Assembly: GCA_902567635.1 (NCBI GenBank)
Contig: CACFNV010000002.1
Coordinates: 1-64,000, forward strand
Source of the DNA: an uncultured Alphaproteobacteria bacterium
GTDB lineage: Bacteria; Pseudomonadota; Alphaproteobacteria; Rhodobacterales; Rhodobacteraceae
Length of the DNA stretch: 64,000 nucleotides
Direction: 5' to 3'
The position numbers and the translations under genes are program-made. How positions within the stretch are numbered: position 1 is the stretch's first letter; every line of letters starts with the position of its first letter. The notes below the pieces were generated by a model. It was not told where the DNA came from, did not search any database, and was given only the letters and a program-made list of their open reading frames with translations. Below are positions 17,043 to 25,291 of this stretch, in pieces.

Positions 17043-17684
17043 TTGAAAAATTTACAAAAGAGTTTGGTTAAAAACCTTTTATGGGAAATAGTAAAGTTTC
17101 TGGAATTTAATATAGAGGGAAGGCCAGAACGTGAAATTTTAGCAATGTTGAGCTTGGTTGTTTCTGGAAACTGTCAGTACTCATATCAAATACCCAATAA
17201 ACCACCAAAGGAAGAATCTCTTCTTACAGCATTAAATCAAATTAATAATGACAAATTAATACCAATTAAAAACTCACTTCTTTCAGCAATTAATCAACTC
17301 AAATGGAATATTGATGACGGTTTGTTTTACGAAACAAGCTCTGAAATTGGTAGGAGCTACCTGAATGGCAACATGCATACAGAGCTTATTGGACCAAAAA
17401 ATGGAGTATTTAAGCACGATGACCTGAGATTAGGCTTTTTTTTGTTGGAACCAAAAATATTCTATAAGGATCATAAACACGAAGCTCCGGAGCTATATTT
17501 AAGCTTATCCAACGGTACCTCTTGGAGGTTTGAAACAATGAAATGGGTTAATAAAAAGGCAGGCAGCATAATATATAATAAACCATTTAGAGTGCATGCC
17601 ATGAAGGTTAGTAGTCAACCTTTCTTAGCAGTTTGGTGCTGGCCACATAATTCACTAAAAAAGTGTATTGTGGTGCATAGGTAA
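17043..17684 (+). CDS. dddQ: DddQ-like cupin DMSP lyase
   Basis: A 213-residue cupin whose C-terminal half carries the full metal/catalytic pattern of the DMSP lyase DddQ: Tyr141, then His146-x3-Glu150-x-Tyr152 in YKDHKHEAPELYL, and His185 in RVHAM. The spacing matches the Tyr/His/Glu/Tyr/His set described for Ruegeria DddQ. GVFKHDDLRLGFFLLEP and AGSIIYNKPFRVHA are further family blocks. The enzyme would split dimethylsulfoniopropionate into dimethyl sulfide and acrylate in the cytoplasm. No acrylate-handling gene (acuI, acuN/K) or DMSP transporter is adjacent. The start is a TTG with weak upstream purines; the N-terminal helical region is normal for DddQ/DddL-type proteins. Confidence 0.85.
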   Translation: MKNLQKSLVKNLLWEIVKFLEFNIEGRPEREILAMLSLVVSGNCQYSYQIPNKPPKEESLLTALNQINNDKLIPIKNSLLSAINQLKWNIDDGLFYETSSEIGRSYLNGNMHTELIGPKNGVFKHDDLRLGFFLLEPKIFYKDHKHEAPELYLSLSNGTSWRFETMKWVNKKAGSIIYNKPFRVHAMKVSSQPFLAVWCWPHNSLKKCIVVHR

Positions 17685-17819
17685 ATAGGAACTAATAAAA
17701 TTGATTTGTAATGGTTGAGTTCTTTTGTAGAAAAAAATAGGTTTTTTATAATCAATAAAATCGTATAAAATTATTTTGTTTAAAATTAATTAAAAATACA
17801 ACTTGAAAGGTAGTATATA

Positions 17820-18089
17820 TTGGGGAAGTGGCTTTCTCTCTTTTTTATATTTTTACTCTTTGCAAGCTCAGTTTTTGGGGGCTCTGTAGAAGAAAGAAGT
17901 ATGGAGCATACCCGAATAACCAGTAAGGAATGTTTAGAGGTTCTTGAAAAAGGAAATGTCTTAAGGCAAAACGGTCAAAATTTCTTTCGTATAATTTACA
18001 AGGGTTATTCATATATAGTGAATGTAAAGTATATGGGATCCGTGAGAAACTTTAAATGTGATGAAAAAATGAAGCTTATAGCAAACTAA
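17820..18089 (+). CDS. Small secreted protein, unknown
   Basis: An 89-residue product with a clear signal peptide (MGKWLSLFFIFLLFASSVFG, cleavage near residue 20) and a mature domain of about 68 residues with two cysteines (KECLEV and FKCDEK) that could form one disulfide, suggesting a periplasmic beta-rich mini-domain. The start is TTG with AAAGG upstream. It lies downstream of the DMSP lyase on the same strand after 135 bp. No family recognised. Confidence 0.65.
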   Translation: MGKWLSLFFIFLLFASSVFGGSVEERSMEHTRITSKECLEVLEKGNVLRQNGQNFFRIIYKGYSYIVNVKYMGSVRNFKCDEKMKLIAN

Positions 18090-18287
18090 AATTAGCAGTA
18101 CTAGATCTCTTTACCACAAGGAACATTAGGATATAGTGAAGTGCTAGTGTCAATTTATATTCCTATTGCTTTAAAAATTATTTTGTTAATGAGCAAAGTT
18201 AAAAAAATAATATGAGAAAACTGTTTTAATTTTTGTGAAAATTTGTTAAGCTTAAAGTATCAAAATTGAACTAATAGGGCTAAGCTT

Positions 18288-18545
18288 ATGAAAATTTTTC
18301 TTTTTGTACCATTATTACTTACTTTAGTCAGCTCTCAGGTATTTGCTGGAGGAGACTGTGCTTCTAAAACGGCTGCTTTTACCACGAAGATAAACAAAGC
18401 TTTGGAGCTAGCATCTTTGGATAGCGAGACTGTTCAAAGGATCAATAAGCTGACTTCTGATTGTCACTTTGAATATAACGTTGGAATGTCAACTTATCAG
18501 ACAAACTCATGTAAAGAAGCACTGGATTTGTTGGGTATAAATTAA
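18288..18545 (+). CDS. Small secreted three-cysteine protein, unknown
   Basis: An 85-residue protein with a signal peptide (residues 1-20, VFA-G cleavage) and a helical mature region containing three cysteines (GGDCASK, TSDCHFE, TNSCKEA). The spacing suggests two short helices held by a disulfide. It is followed 10 bp later by an 11-bp inverted repeat that may end the transcript. Together with the preceding small secreted protein it forms a pair of short exported products of unknown role. Confidence 0.65.
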   Translation: MKIFLFVPLLLTLVSSQVFAGGDCASKTAAFTTKINKALELASLDSETVQRINKLTSDCHFEYNVGMSTYQTNSCKEALDLLGIN

Positions 18546-18554
18546 ATCGTTTCT

Positions 18555-18593
18555 GATCAAACAATTGATGGCCTTTCGATTGATTGTTTGATC
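18555..18593 (+). terminator. Hairpin after the small secreted protein gene
   Basis: Eleven perfectly paired bases (18555-18565 with 18583-18593) around a 17-nt loop, beginning 10 bp after the stop codon. There is no strong U-run after it, so it is a weak terminator candidate or 3'-end stabiliser. Confidence 0.45.
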
Positions 18594-18680
18594 CCTGAAA
18601 ACTAAACAGAATAAACAATGTCGTTTTATAGATTTATCAAGTAAAGTTATGATTGGAAATATTTTAGCTGGTAATCAATA

Positions 18681-18776
18681 ATGAGTAACATTGATGTTTT
18701 TATGTCAATAAAGGCAGTGGCTATTCTTGGTTTTGCAACCTATATGTACTGGAAATCGTCCAAGCCAAAAAAGTAA
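18681..18776 (+). CDS. Candidate 31-residue single-helix microprotein
   Basis: ATG to TAA frame encoding 31 residues: short polar start (MSNIDVFMSIK), a membrane helix AVAILGFATYMYW, and a basic tail KSSKPKK that fits a cytoplasmic C-terminus by the positive-inside rule. It has no strong ribosome binding site. Its size and one-helix layout mirror the microprotein at 16195. Too short for homology calls by eye. Confidence 0.4.
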   Translation: MSNIDVFMSIKAVAILGFATYMYWKSSKPKK

Positions 18777-18839
18777 AAATTGCTTATTAACGAATGTTTT
18801 TCTAAATGTTCATAAGTTTAACTTACTAAAACTATATTT

Positions 18840-20066
18840 TTAGCTGTTTTGAAATAGCCTAATTGGAAGGCTCTTCAACGATCTCATAGCATTATTTGGT
18901 TTCCATATAGGCATTTTTAAGCTTTCAATTTTTTCTATTTTTTCAGCTACGGAAAGTAGTAGTGACGTTATTTCTGCTCTCGCAAGCGTTTGTCCAACGC
19001 AATTGTGTACACCAATGCCTAAAGCTAAATGCCCCATAGTTTTTCTTGATACATCGAATTTATAGGGGTCACGCCAAACATCCGGGTCTGTATTAGCGGC
19101 CCCTAAAACACAAAGTACCTTAGTTCCTTCCTCGATTTTAATTCCAGAAACCTCTGTATTAATAGAGCTTGTCCTGCAGAAAGCTTTGACAGGACTGGTT
19201 AATCTAAGCGACTCTTCGACAGCATTGTTCACCAACTCCTTATCATTTTTAATTTTGTTAAACTGTTCAGGGTTTTGGAGAATACACCAAATTAAATTTC
19301 CAATGGCACTTACTGTTGTATCAATGCCTGCAGATAATAAGGACCTTACCAACATTCCCGCTAACTCTTGGTCAATTTCTCCTGATTCTACTTTATCGTA
19401 AATATTTTGTGCTAAGCCTTCATCATCGATATTCCCAACAAGACATTGATCGTTAATTTTCTGAATAACTGACATGCCTAGGTTCATAGCTTCTCTTCGG
19501 AATTCATTATCTGGTCCGAGTGCATTGAATACCATTGAACCATAACCCAACAAAGTGGACTTATTAATTTTTTTCAATCCTACTGCGGCAGGAAAAACTA
19601 TTGTGGGGAATACTTCTGCCAGATCGGCAATAGCGTCAATATCTTTTTTAACAATTAATTCGTCTAGCAGGGTGTCTGCTGATCTTTTAAAGAAGGGTTT
19701 TAATAAAGATATATTTTTTGGTGATAGAGCTTTAGTAAGAATCCTTCGGTTTTTTGTATGCTGTGGAGGATCAACCTCTAACACAACTGAGGGCGGTCGC
19801 CATGGTTTCTCTAATTTAAAATCCTGAATTCCTACTCCTCGAGAGGAGACAAAGCGCTCATGGTCAGAAAAGACCTCTTTTGTTTCCCCGTAACGTCCAC
19901 AAGCTAACATTTTATATTTTTCTAGATATACAAAAGGTCCTTTTGATCTCAACTGATCAAAGAAAGTAGTAGGATCTAATAATACTTCTTTTGAGTAGGG
20001 GTCTATATCCCAGGAATTAATCCCTACAGGTGCATTTATTGGCTTATGGCCTTCAAATAAACTCAT
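18840..20066 (-). CDS. Cytochrome P450, CYP199-like
   Basis: A 408-residue soluble P450. Heme ligand Cys356 lies in LGIGVHNCVGQTLARAE, the K-helix ExxR is Glu285-Arg288, and the I-helix oxygen-activating motif is AGIDTT (246-251). The N-terminal block SSRGVGIQDFKLEKPWRPPS (74-93) closely resembles the CYP199 family, whose known members O-demethylate 4-methoxybenzoate and oxidise other para-substituted benzoates; substrate here is inferred. The usual Phe of the heme loop is Leu. No ferredoxin or reductase gene is adjacent, so electrons must come from elsewhere. The start codon is buried in a perfect 20-bp palindrome and lacks a Shine-Dalgarno. Confidence 0.9.
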   Translation of the reverse strand: MSLFEGHKPINAPVGINSWDIDPYSKEVLLDPTTFFDQLRSKGPFVYLEKYKMLACGRYGETKEVFSDHERFVSSRGVGIQDFKLEKPWRPPSVVLEVDPPQHTKNRRILTKALSPKNISLLKPFFKRSADTLLDELIVKKDIDAIADLAEVFPTIVFPAAVGLKKINKSTLLGYGSMVFNALGPDNEFRREAMNLGMSVIQKINDQCLVGNIDDEGLAQNIYDKVESGEIDQELAGMLVRSLLSAGIDTTVSAIGNLIWCILQNPEQFNKIKNDKELVNNAVEESLRLTSPVKAFCRTSSINTEVSGIKIEEGTKVLCVLGAANTDPDVWRDPYKFDVSRKTMGHLALGIGVHNCVGQTLARAEITSLLLSVAEKIEKIESLKMPIWKPNNAMRSLKSLPIRLFQNS

Positions 20067-20080
20067 AATTAATTATGAGT
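20061..20080. promoter_or_regulatory. Perfect 20-bp palindrome over the P450 start codon
   Basis: The bases ACTCATAATTAATTATGAGT read the same on both strands. The palindrome covers the P450 ATG and the 14 bases before it. With no loop it is a poor RNA hairpin and looks more like a dimeric repressor operator (MarR-, GntR- or TetR-type), which would link P450 expression to a small-molecule signal. Confidence 0.45.
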
Positions 20081-20179
20081 ATAATATTTTTATAAGCAAT
20101 AGATTTTGCAGGTAGTCTAACTGAAGTTTGCATTTAAAAAAATTTCCTTATTAGATTTAGAGGTATCTAGAAAAATATC

Positions 20180-21703
20180 TTACATAGTTGCCCCGATTTG
20201 CCAGGGAACAAATTCTAAATCACCCAAACCTTGCTTTTCTGATTTTGACTGCTCTCCAGATGCGACTTTAATTATAAGATCAAAAATCTCATTTCCTACT
20301 TCTTCGACGCTTGAATTATCCGATATAATTTTACCCGCATTGATATCCATGTCTTCAATCATATGATTGTAAATCTTTGTATTAGTCGAAATTTTTATCG
20401 CTGGTGAGGGTTTTGATCCGAAAGCTGAGCCTCTTCCTGTTGTGAAGCTTACAATGTTACATCCACTCGCTATTTGACCCGTAACAGAAGCAGGGTCGTA
20501 TCCAGGACTATCCATAAAAAGAAATCCCTTTTCCTTTATTCTTTCTGCATATAACAAGACATCCATCAATGGTGTAGTGCCTCCTTTTGCAGTTGCTCCC
20601 AACGACTTTTCAAGAATTGTAGTTAGCCCACCTTCCTTATTACCAGGTGTAGGATTATTATTAAGGCTCCCTTTATTTCTTTTAACATAATCTTGCCACC
20701 AAGCTATCCTCTCCAACAGTTTCTTCCCAACAATTTCACTTGTAGCTCTCCTTGTTAACAAATGTTCAGCACCAAAAATTTCTGGTGTTTCGGCTAATAA
20801 AACTGTTCCACCGTTTCTAATCAATAAATCAGCTGTGTAACCGAGAGCTGGGTTTGCTGTTATACCAGACCATGCATCAGACCCGCCACATTGTAGAGCC
20901 AAAGATATATGTTCAATCGATTGAGGTGAACGTTCAATTGTGTTAATTTTAGGCAGCATCTCCTGAATAATTTCAATTCCACGATCTATAGTTTGCCTGA
21001 GACCTCCTTGTTCCTGTATTGTCATTGCTTGAAAGAATGGATTTAGATTGAGATTATAGGCATCTAGTAGAAATTTAATTTGATTTGCTTCGCAACCAAG
21101 TCCTATTAATAAAACACCCGCTAAATTCGGATGTTGAATGTATCCCAATAAAACCCGCTGCAGCGCTTCAAATCCCTCTCCAGAACTAGGCATGCCGCAA
21201 CCAGTTCCATGAGTGAAAGATACCACACCATCAACGTTTGCATATTTCCTAAGTTTTTTTTCATTAAAGAAATTTGAAATATTTTTTGCAGCTGTTGCAG
21301 AACAATTTACAGATGTCAAAACACCAATATAATTTCTGGTACCGACTTGGCCATTTTTCCTTTTATACCCATTGAAAGACGGTCTAAGGTTGCTAGGGAC
21401 AAAATTGGGAATCTTTACAGAAGTGGAAAATTCATAATTATGTTTAGAAAATAAAAATTGAGTATTTTCTGTATGGACGTGATCTCCCGCAAGAATATCT
21501 TTGCCCGCAAGACCAATTGTTTGGTCGTACTTAATTATCTCTTCCCCTTTTTTTATTTTTTTTAATGCTATTTTGTGTCCCTGAGGTATACGAGTATTGG
21601 CCTTTATTTTCTGGGTAGTTTCCTCTTTTTCAATATCTTTAAAAGCAATGGCTACATTATCATTTGGATGTAGTTTAATGGTTAGATTATCATCAAAGCC
21701 CAT
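20180..21703 (-). CDS. UxaA/GarD-family sugar-acid dehydratase (altronate dehydratase-like)
   Basis: A 507-residue protein combining an N-terminal SAF-like domain (about residues 5-100, including GHKIALKKIKKGEEI) with the large UxaA/GarD dehydratase domain (HGTGCGMP, LGCEANQI, LQCGGSDAWSGITANPALG, SPGYDPASVTGQIASGCNIVSFTTGRGSAFG). Cys in the GCG, GCE and QCGGSD motifs suggest a metal-dependent active site. Relatives dehydrate altronate or galactarate to 2-keto-3-deoxy acids. Two-domain fused members are standard. GAGG is nine bases ahead of the ATG. No sugar-acid transporter or isomerase accompanies it, so the substrate is open; it shares a strand with the SDR and VOC genes upstream. Confidence 0.88.
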   Translation of the reverse strand: MGFDDNLTIKLHPNDNVAIAFKDIEKEETTQKIKANTRIPQGHKIALKKIKKGEEIIKYDQTIGLAGKDILAGDHVHTENTQFLFSKHNYEFSTSVKIPNFVPSNLRPSFNGYKRKNGQVGTRNYIGVLTSVNCSATAAKNISNFFNEKKLRKYANVDGVVSFTHGTGCGMPSSGEGFEALQRVLLGYIQHPNLAGVLLIGLGCEANQIKFLLDAYNLNLNPFFQAMTIQEQGGLRQTIDRGIEIIQEMLPKINTIERSPQSIEHISLALQCGGSDAWSGITANPALGYTADLLIRNGGTVLLAETPEIFGAEHLLTRRATSEIVGKKLLERIAWWQDYVKRNKGSLNNNPTPGNKEGGLTTILEKSLGATAKGGTTPLMDVLLYAERIKEKGFLFMDSPGYDPASVTGQIASGCNIVSFTTGRGSAFGSKPSPAIKISTNTKIYNHMIEDMDINAGKIISDNSSVEEVGNEIFDLIIKVASGEQSKSEKQGLGDLEFVPWQIGATM

Positions 21704-21873
21704 CGATCATATCCTCATTACCACCAAGCATCTTTTAAAATTCTTTGAGAAGCATCAATAACATTAACTCAGTTTAAGCTTTTTACCAAATATACTTTTT
21801 TACCAAAACAAATCTTAAAAAGAGAATTTAATTTAAGCTTTTAAAGCAATCAATCAATCTCTTAAGTAAGAAA

Positions 21874-22098
21874 TTAATCTTTTGGCCTTTTGAAAACATA
21901 TTCCGTAAGAGCTCTACCACCTCCAACACGACTCACTCCAACTAATTCCCAGCCTTGAGCGCCATACTTATTTAAAGCAGGTGCGTAATCACCCTTACTT
22001 AACTGCTCTTTATACAAGTCATCTTCCTTTGCCAAATTTTCTAAGCTTTTTATGCTACGCATGTTTTCAACCAACACCAAATACTCCCATTTTCTCAT
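21874..22098 (-). CDS. DUF4177-like small protein
   Basis: A 74-residue protein beginning MRKWEYLVLV and containing the NKYGAQGWELVGVSRV strand-turn motif and a closing YVFKRP, the pattern of DUF4177-type small proteins. These form a compact beta-alpha unit of unknown function. It lies between the UxaA-like gene and the SDR gene on the same strand with 170-240 bp gaps on either side. Confidence 0.7.
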   Translation of the reverse strand: MRKWEYLVLVENMRSIKSLENLAKEDDLYKEQLSKGDYAPALNKYGAQGWELVGVSRVGGGRALTEYVFKRPKD

Positions 22099-22337
22099 TG
22101 CTTATTCCCTTTCTTTAAGCTGAAATCTCTATATGTAGATCAATTCTTAACACAGTTTTAAAACACATTTTATTAATAAGTAATCTAAGAGACAGATAAC
22201 TATTTTTGGTATAGAGATTTTATCTCTTTCCCTAGGTAGGAAATTATTTTTAGGATTTTTTGCAATTCAAGGAAATAAAAATAAATATAGAGTTGACTAT
22301 TTTCTTTAAGCAATTGAACGCTCTTATTATCTTTAAA

Positions 22338-23120
22338 TTAACTTGGTATTAAACCACCATCTATATTGAAACTCTGTCCTGTTATATTCCTTGCCCTCTC
22401 AGTTGACAAAAATAGAACCATTTCCGCGATATCTTCTGGCTCGTTTATTCGCCCTATTGGAACGTCCGTTACATAAGATTCTAGTAGTTCCTCTACACTT
22501 TTTCCCTGTTCCTTAGCTCTATTTTTTACAAGGTCTTCAACAATTGCGGTATAAGTAAATGAGGGGCAAATGGAATTTACATTTATATCGTATTTACCCA
22601 GCTGTTGAGCGGCTGTCTTTGTCAAGCTTAGTACAGCGCCCTTGCTAGATGCATAAATAGCATTCGAAACATCAGAGAAGCCCTTTGCACCAATAGATGA
22701 CATATTTATTATTATTCCTCCTTTTTGCTGTTTTATCATTTGTTTAGCAGCCATTTGAAGACAGAAAAAAGTTCCTTTAGCATTAACATCATATATCCAA
22801 TTCCAATCCCTCTCTGTTAATTCAAGGATATGAGCAGGTCTTGTAACACCGGCATTATTTACCATCACATCTAGTTGATCAAAATTATTGACAACCTTGT
22901 TAATCATATTTTGTATTTCTGTATTTTTTGTCACGTCAATCCCGATTGCCATTGCTTCAGCGTCCGAATTAGAAAAGTTATCAATTGTATCTTTGGCGCT
23001 TTTTAAATCTATGTCACAACAAGCCACGTTATAGCCACTTTTGTTCATCAAAGTTGCTATAGCTTTACCAATTCCATTTCCTGCGCCTGTAATACAAACA
23101 GTTTTAATTTTTTTTTTCAT
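22338..23120 (-). CDS. Short-chain dehydrogenase/reductase
   Basis: A 260-residue classical SDR: cofactor-binding TGAGNGIG (11-18), NNAG (88-91), catalytic Ser141/142, Tyr156 and Lys160 (YASSK), and the C-terminal GQSFNIDGGL common to 3-oxoacyl-ACP reductase and sugar/polyol dehydrogenase groups. Asp36 after the second strand favours NAD(H). GGAGATC supports the start. It is 11 bp downstream of the two-domain VOC gene, so the pair is probably cotranscribed; with the UxaA dehydratase nearby a sugar-acid or hydroxy-acid oxidation is plausible but not shown. Confidence 0.9.
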   Translation of the reverse strand: MKKKIKTVCITGAGNGIGKAIATLMNKSGYNVACCDIDLKSAKDTIDNFSNSDAEAMAIGIDVTKNTEIQNMINKVVNNFDQLDVMVNNAGVTRPAHILELTERDWNWIYDVNAKGTFFCLQMAAKQMIKQQKGGIIINMSSIGAKGFSDVSNAIYASSKGAVLSLTKTAAQQLGKYDINVNSICPSFTYTAIVEDLVKNRAKEQGKSVEELLESYVTDVPIGRINEPEDIAEMVLFLSTERARNITGQSFNIDGGLIPS

Positions 23121-23131
23121 TTAGATCTCCG

Positions 23132-23959
23132 TTAAACGGCCTGGTTGATTTCCAGAATATTAGAGTTTATATCATATAAATAGATTTGATGAAAACCAGG
23201 CATAGCGTATACTTTTGCGTCTGAGAACAGAACTTTCTTTTTTTTCAATAATTGAATAGTTTTGTGCAAGTCCTTTACAGTAAACGCAGGGTGTCCCCCA
23301 ATCGAAGGGTTGTGTATAAAATTGTTTCTAAATGCAAAACCTTCATCAGGTTCGATAATATGGAGACCTTTATGATCTGAAGAAACGGGAAAAATTGATA
23401 ATTTTTTTGGATTAATACTAAAATCTCCCTTATTCATGGGAGCCACCCACCTTCCTTCGGACATACCGGCAATATTATTGAAGAATTCAACAGATTGTCT
23501 AACGTCTAAAGACTCAATATTCATATGATGTATCCCCCAGTTTAAACCCATATTAGAAACATCAATTTCTTGATCAAATAAACTAATATTTTTTACAAAT
23601 TGTATTAAGTTTAATGAAGGTTCCTGAACAAGGACGGAGGTTAATTCTTTACTCTTTTTACATAAAAAAGGGTAGTCGTTCTGTTTGAGTTTATTAATGA
23701 TAGAGTCAATTTCGTCTACCAAAATGGTAATAAAGCTTCTTCTGCTTTGTAATTTACCTTTTAGTAACAAGTCTGGTTTTGGGGTAAAAAGCCTTACACC
23801 AAAGCCTTGAAAGCCAAAGAAACAATTTTTATCTTGACCAAATATTAAATCGATCTCTTTTTTGTTGATATTTTCTTTACCCAACAACATTTCATAGAAA
23901 GATTTAGATCTTGCTAGATCTTTTACGGGAACTGATATGTTTAAAATTTTCCATTTCAT
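23132..23959 (-). CDS. Two-domain VOC (glyoxalase/extradiol dioxygenase-like) protein
   Basis: A 275-residue protein with two tandem vicinal-oxygen-chelate modules (about 5-125 and 140-275). The second keeps a metal triad pattern: His144 or His145 in GIHHMNIES, His223 in GGHPAFTV, and Glu270 in ILEINQ. The first lacks these residues, as in type I extradiol dioxygenases where only one module binds metal. Likely a metal-dependent lyase, isomerase or dioxygenase. It sits between the SDR gene (11 bp away) and the broken VOC gene (16 bp away), in an apparent three-gene operon. Confidence 0.82.
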   Translation of the reverse strand: MKWKILNISVPVKDLARSKSFYEMLLGKENINKKEIDLIFGQDKNCFFGFQGFGVRLFTPKPDLLLKGKLQSRRSFITILVDEIDSIINKLKQNDYPFLCKKSKELTSVLVQEPSLNLIQFVKNISLFDQEIDVSNMGLNWGIHHMNIESLDVRQSVEFFNNIAGMSEGRWVAPMNKGDFSINPKKLSIFPVSSDHKGLHIIEPDEGFAFRNNFIHNPSIGGHPAFTVKDLHKTIQLLKKKKVLFSDAKVYAMPGFHQIYLYDINSNILEINQAV

Positions 23960-23974
23960 TTGAGAGATAAGATT

Positions 23975-24740
23975 TTAATTGTTGGTTTTAGATAAAATGA
24001 AATTAACTCCCCCCAAAGCTACCATATTATTTCTTATAAAACCTCTTTCTTTTGCTCTCTTATAAATTTCGCCTGATTTCCGAGTTGACAATATAAATGC
24101 ATCTACACTTTCTCCTAAGCCGTCCTTTCCCTCGATGAATTTAATATTTGATTTTTCCAGTTCAATTGAAAATTCGTCTACCGATCTGGTTCGTTTTTTT
24201 CCAAGCGCAACTTCCCAATTGGCACATAATTTTTCTGGGTTTTGAGATTTTAGTACTACTCCTGTTAAATTATCCACCAGTGATTTATTTATATCACCAC
24301 GCCAATTTGTGCCTGCCCATAGCCAAGCTGATTCAGGTACCATTGAGTCTAAAGATAAAATTGCCCCCCCCAATTTGCTTGGGATGAAGATGCAGAGCTT
24401 GAGCATGAATCCCATCTATGTTACGATTTTCGTGCCAAATAATTTTAAGATTTTCATTTTTTATTCTTTGCTTTTCGTGTTCAAAATCTTCAACGTCAAC
24501 AATCACCATATAGCCACCGGGACCGTTTCTTTTTATTAGAAACCTCTATGCAGTGGTATTCTTCTGCACAGGTGACACAACTTCGATAAAAGTATCGCCG
24601 ACAGGTATCATTCTGTTTTCTAACCCAAAATGGATCAGTTCTGGGTCACAAAAACTTATTTTTAACTCGAAAAGCTCACAGATTTGATCAGCCAAACTAT
24701 CTATTTCTTTTGTTACTAAAACTAATTGTCGTAGCCGCAC
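23975..24740 (-). pseudogene. Glyoxalase-like VOC gene interrupted by an amber codon and a G8 frameshift
   Basis: Reading from 24740, the first 64 codons encode a VOC N-terminus (MRLRQLVLVTKEIDSLADQI through DTFIEVVSPVQKNTTA) and then hit TAG at 24546-24548. The same frame continues as a coherent VOC sequence (GPGGYMVIVDVEDFEHEK, then DGIHAQALHLHPKQIGG) up to a run of eight G (24364-24371). There the protein-like reading switches frame (GGAILSLDSMVPESAWLWAG) and runs to 23975. Two lesions thus separate three pieces of one gene of about 255 codons. It is a pseudogene, a phase-variable gene or partly a sequencing artefact at the homopolymer. Family: glyoxalase-like VOC proteins found in catabolic operons. 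Confidence 0.8.
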
Positions 24741-24773
24741 TGGTTCAAATCTCTTTTAAATGCTAAAGGTTTA

Positions 24774-24980
24774 TTATTCCTCAACTTTAATATTAGCCGC
24801 GGACATTTTCCCTTTGTTTTCAGCGATTTCAAAAGATACTTTTTGACCTTCAGACAAACTCTTTAAGCCGGATCTTTCTAGAGAACTTATGTGAACGAAC
24901 ACGTCACTTTCACCATCTTCCCTACCGATAAACCCGTATCCTTTTGAAAAATTGAACCACTTCACAATTCCAGTATGCAT
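24774..24980 (-). CDS. Cold-shock protein, CspA family
   Basis: A 68-residue single cold-shock domain: [22 protein letters not shown] contains RNP1 (KGYGFI) and [12 protein letters not shown] contains RNP2 (VFVHIS). It binds single-stranded nucleic acid and acts as an RNA chaperone. AAGGAAG precedes the ATG. A 7-bp hairpin (25012-25030) lies some 30 bases upstream in the leader, and the gap to the next gene is over 300 bp, room for a long regulated 5' UTR as in other csp genes. Confidence 0.95.
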   Translation of the reverse strand: MHTGIVKWFNFSKGYGFIGREDGESDVFVHISSLERSGLKSLSEGQKVSFEIAENKGKMSAANIKVEE

Positions 24981-25011
24981 TTTACTTCCTTATTTACGTT
25001 ATCATTGTTTC

Positions 25012-25030
25012 GAGGAAAATTAATTTCCTC
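25012..25030 (-). promoter_or_regulatory. Hairpin in the cold-shock gene leader
   Basis: Seven paired bases (25012-25018 with 25024-25030) around a 5-nt loop, about 32 nt upstream of the csp start codon. One arm carries GAGGAAA, which resembles the downstream AAGGAAG ribosome binding site. The rest of the 24981-25291 gap shows no gene or other structure. A thermosensor-like role is speculative. Confidence 0.3.
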
Positions 25031-25291
25031 AATTATTTACGAATAACATGTGGGGAAAAAAATCAACTTCAATATGTGTTTGTAATAGGAAATAAATATG
25101 AAAGCCATAAAAAAATTAATAAAGTCGATAGATTTATTTTAAGCTGATCTCCAATGTCAAAGTATTTCATTTTGAAACTGGTTATTCCTTTAATATGACC
25201 AAATTTTAAACTTTCATTTAAATGACTATAATATGTGTATCGGATATGATCTAATTAAAAAAATTTATTACGGTTTATTTATTTTCGAATA

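Noticed and set aside
24148-24539. Two plus-strand frames across the broken VOC gene
   Set aside because: Low-complexity, hydrophobic shadow frames opposite a sequence that clearly reads as a VOC protein on the minus strand; they are artefacts of the C8 tract region.
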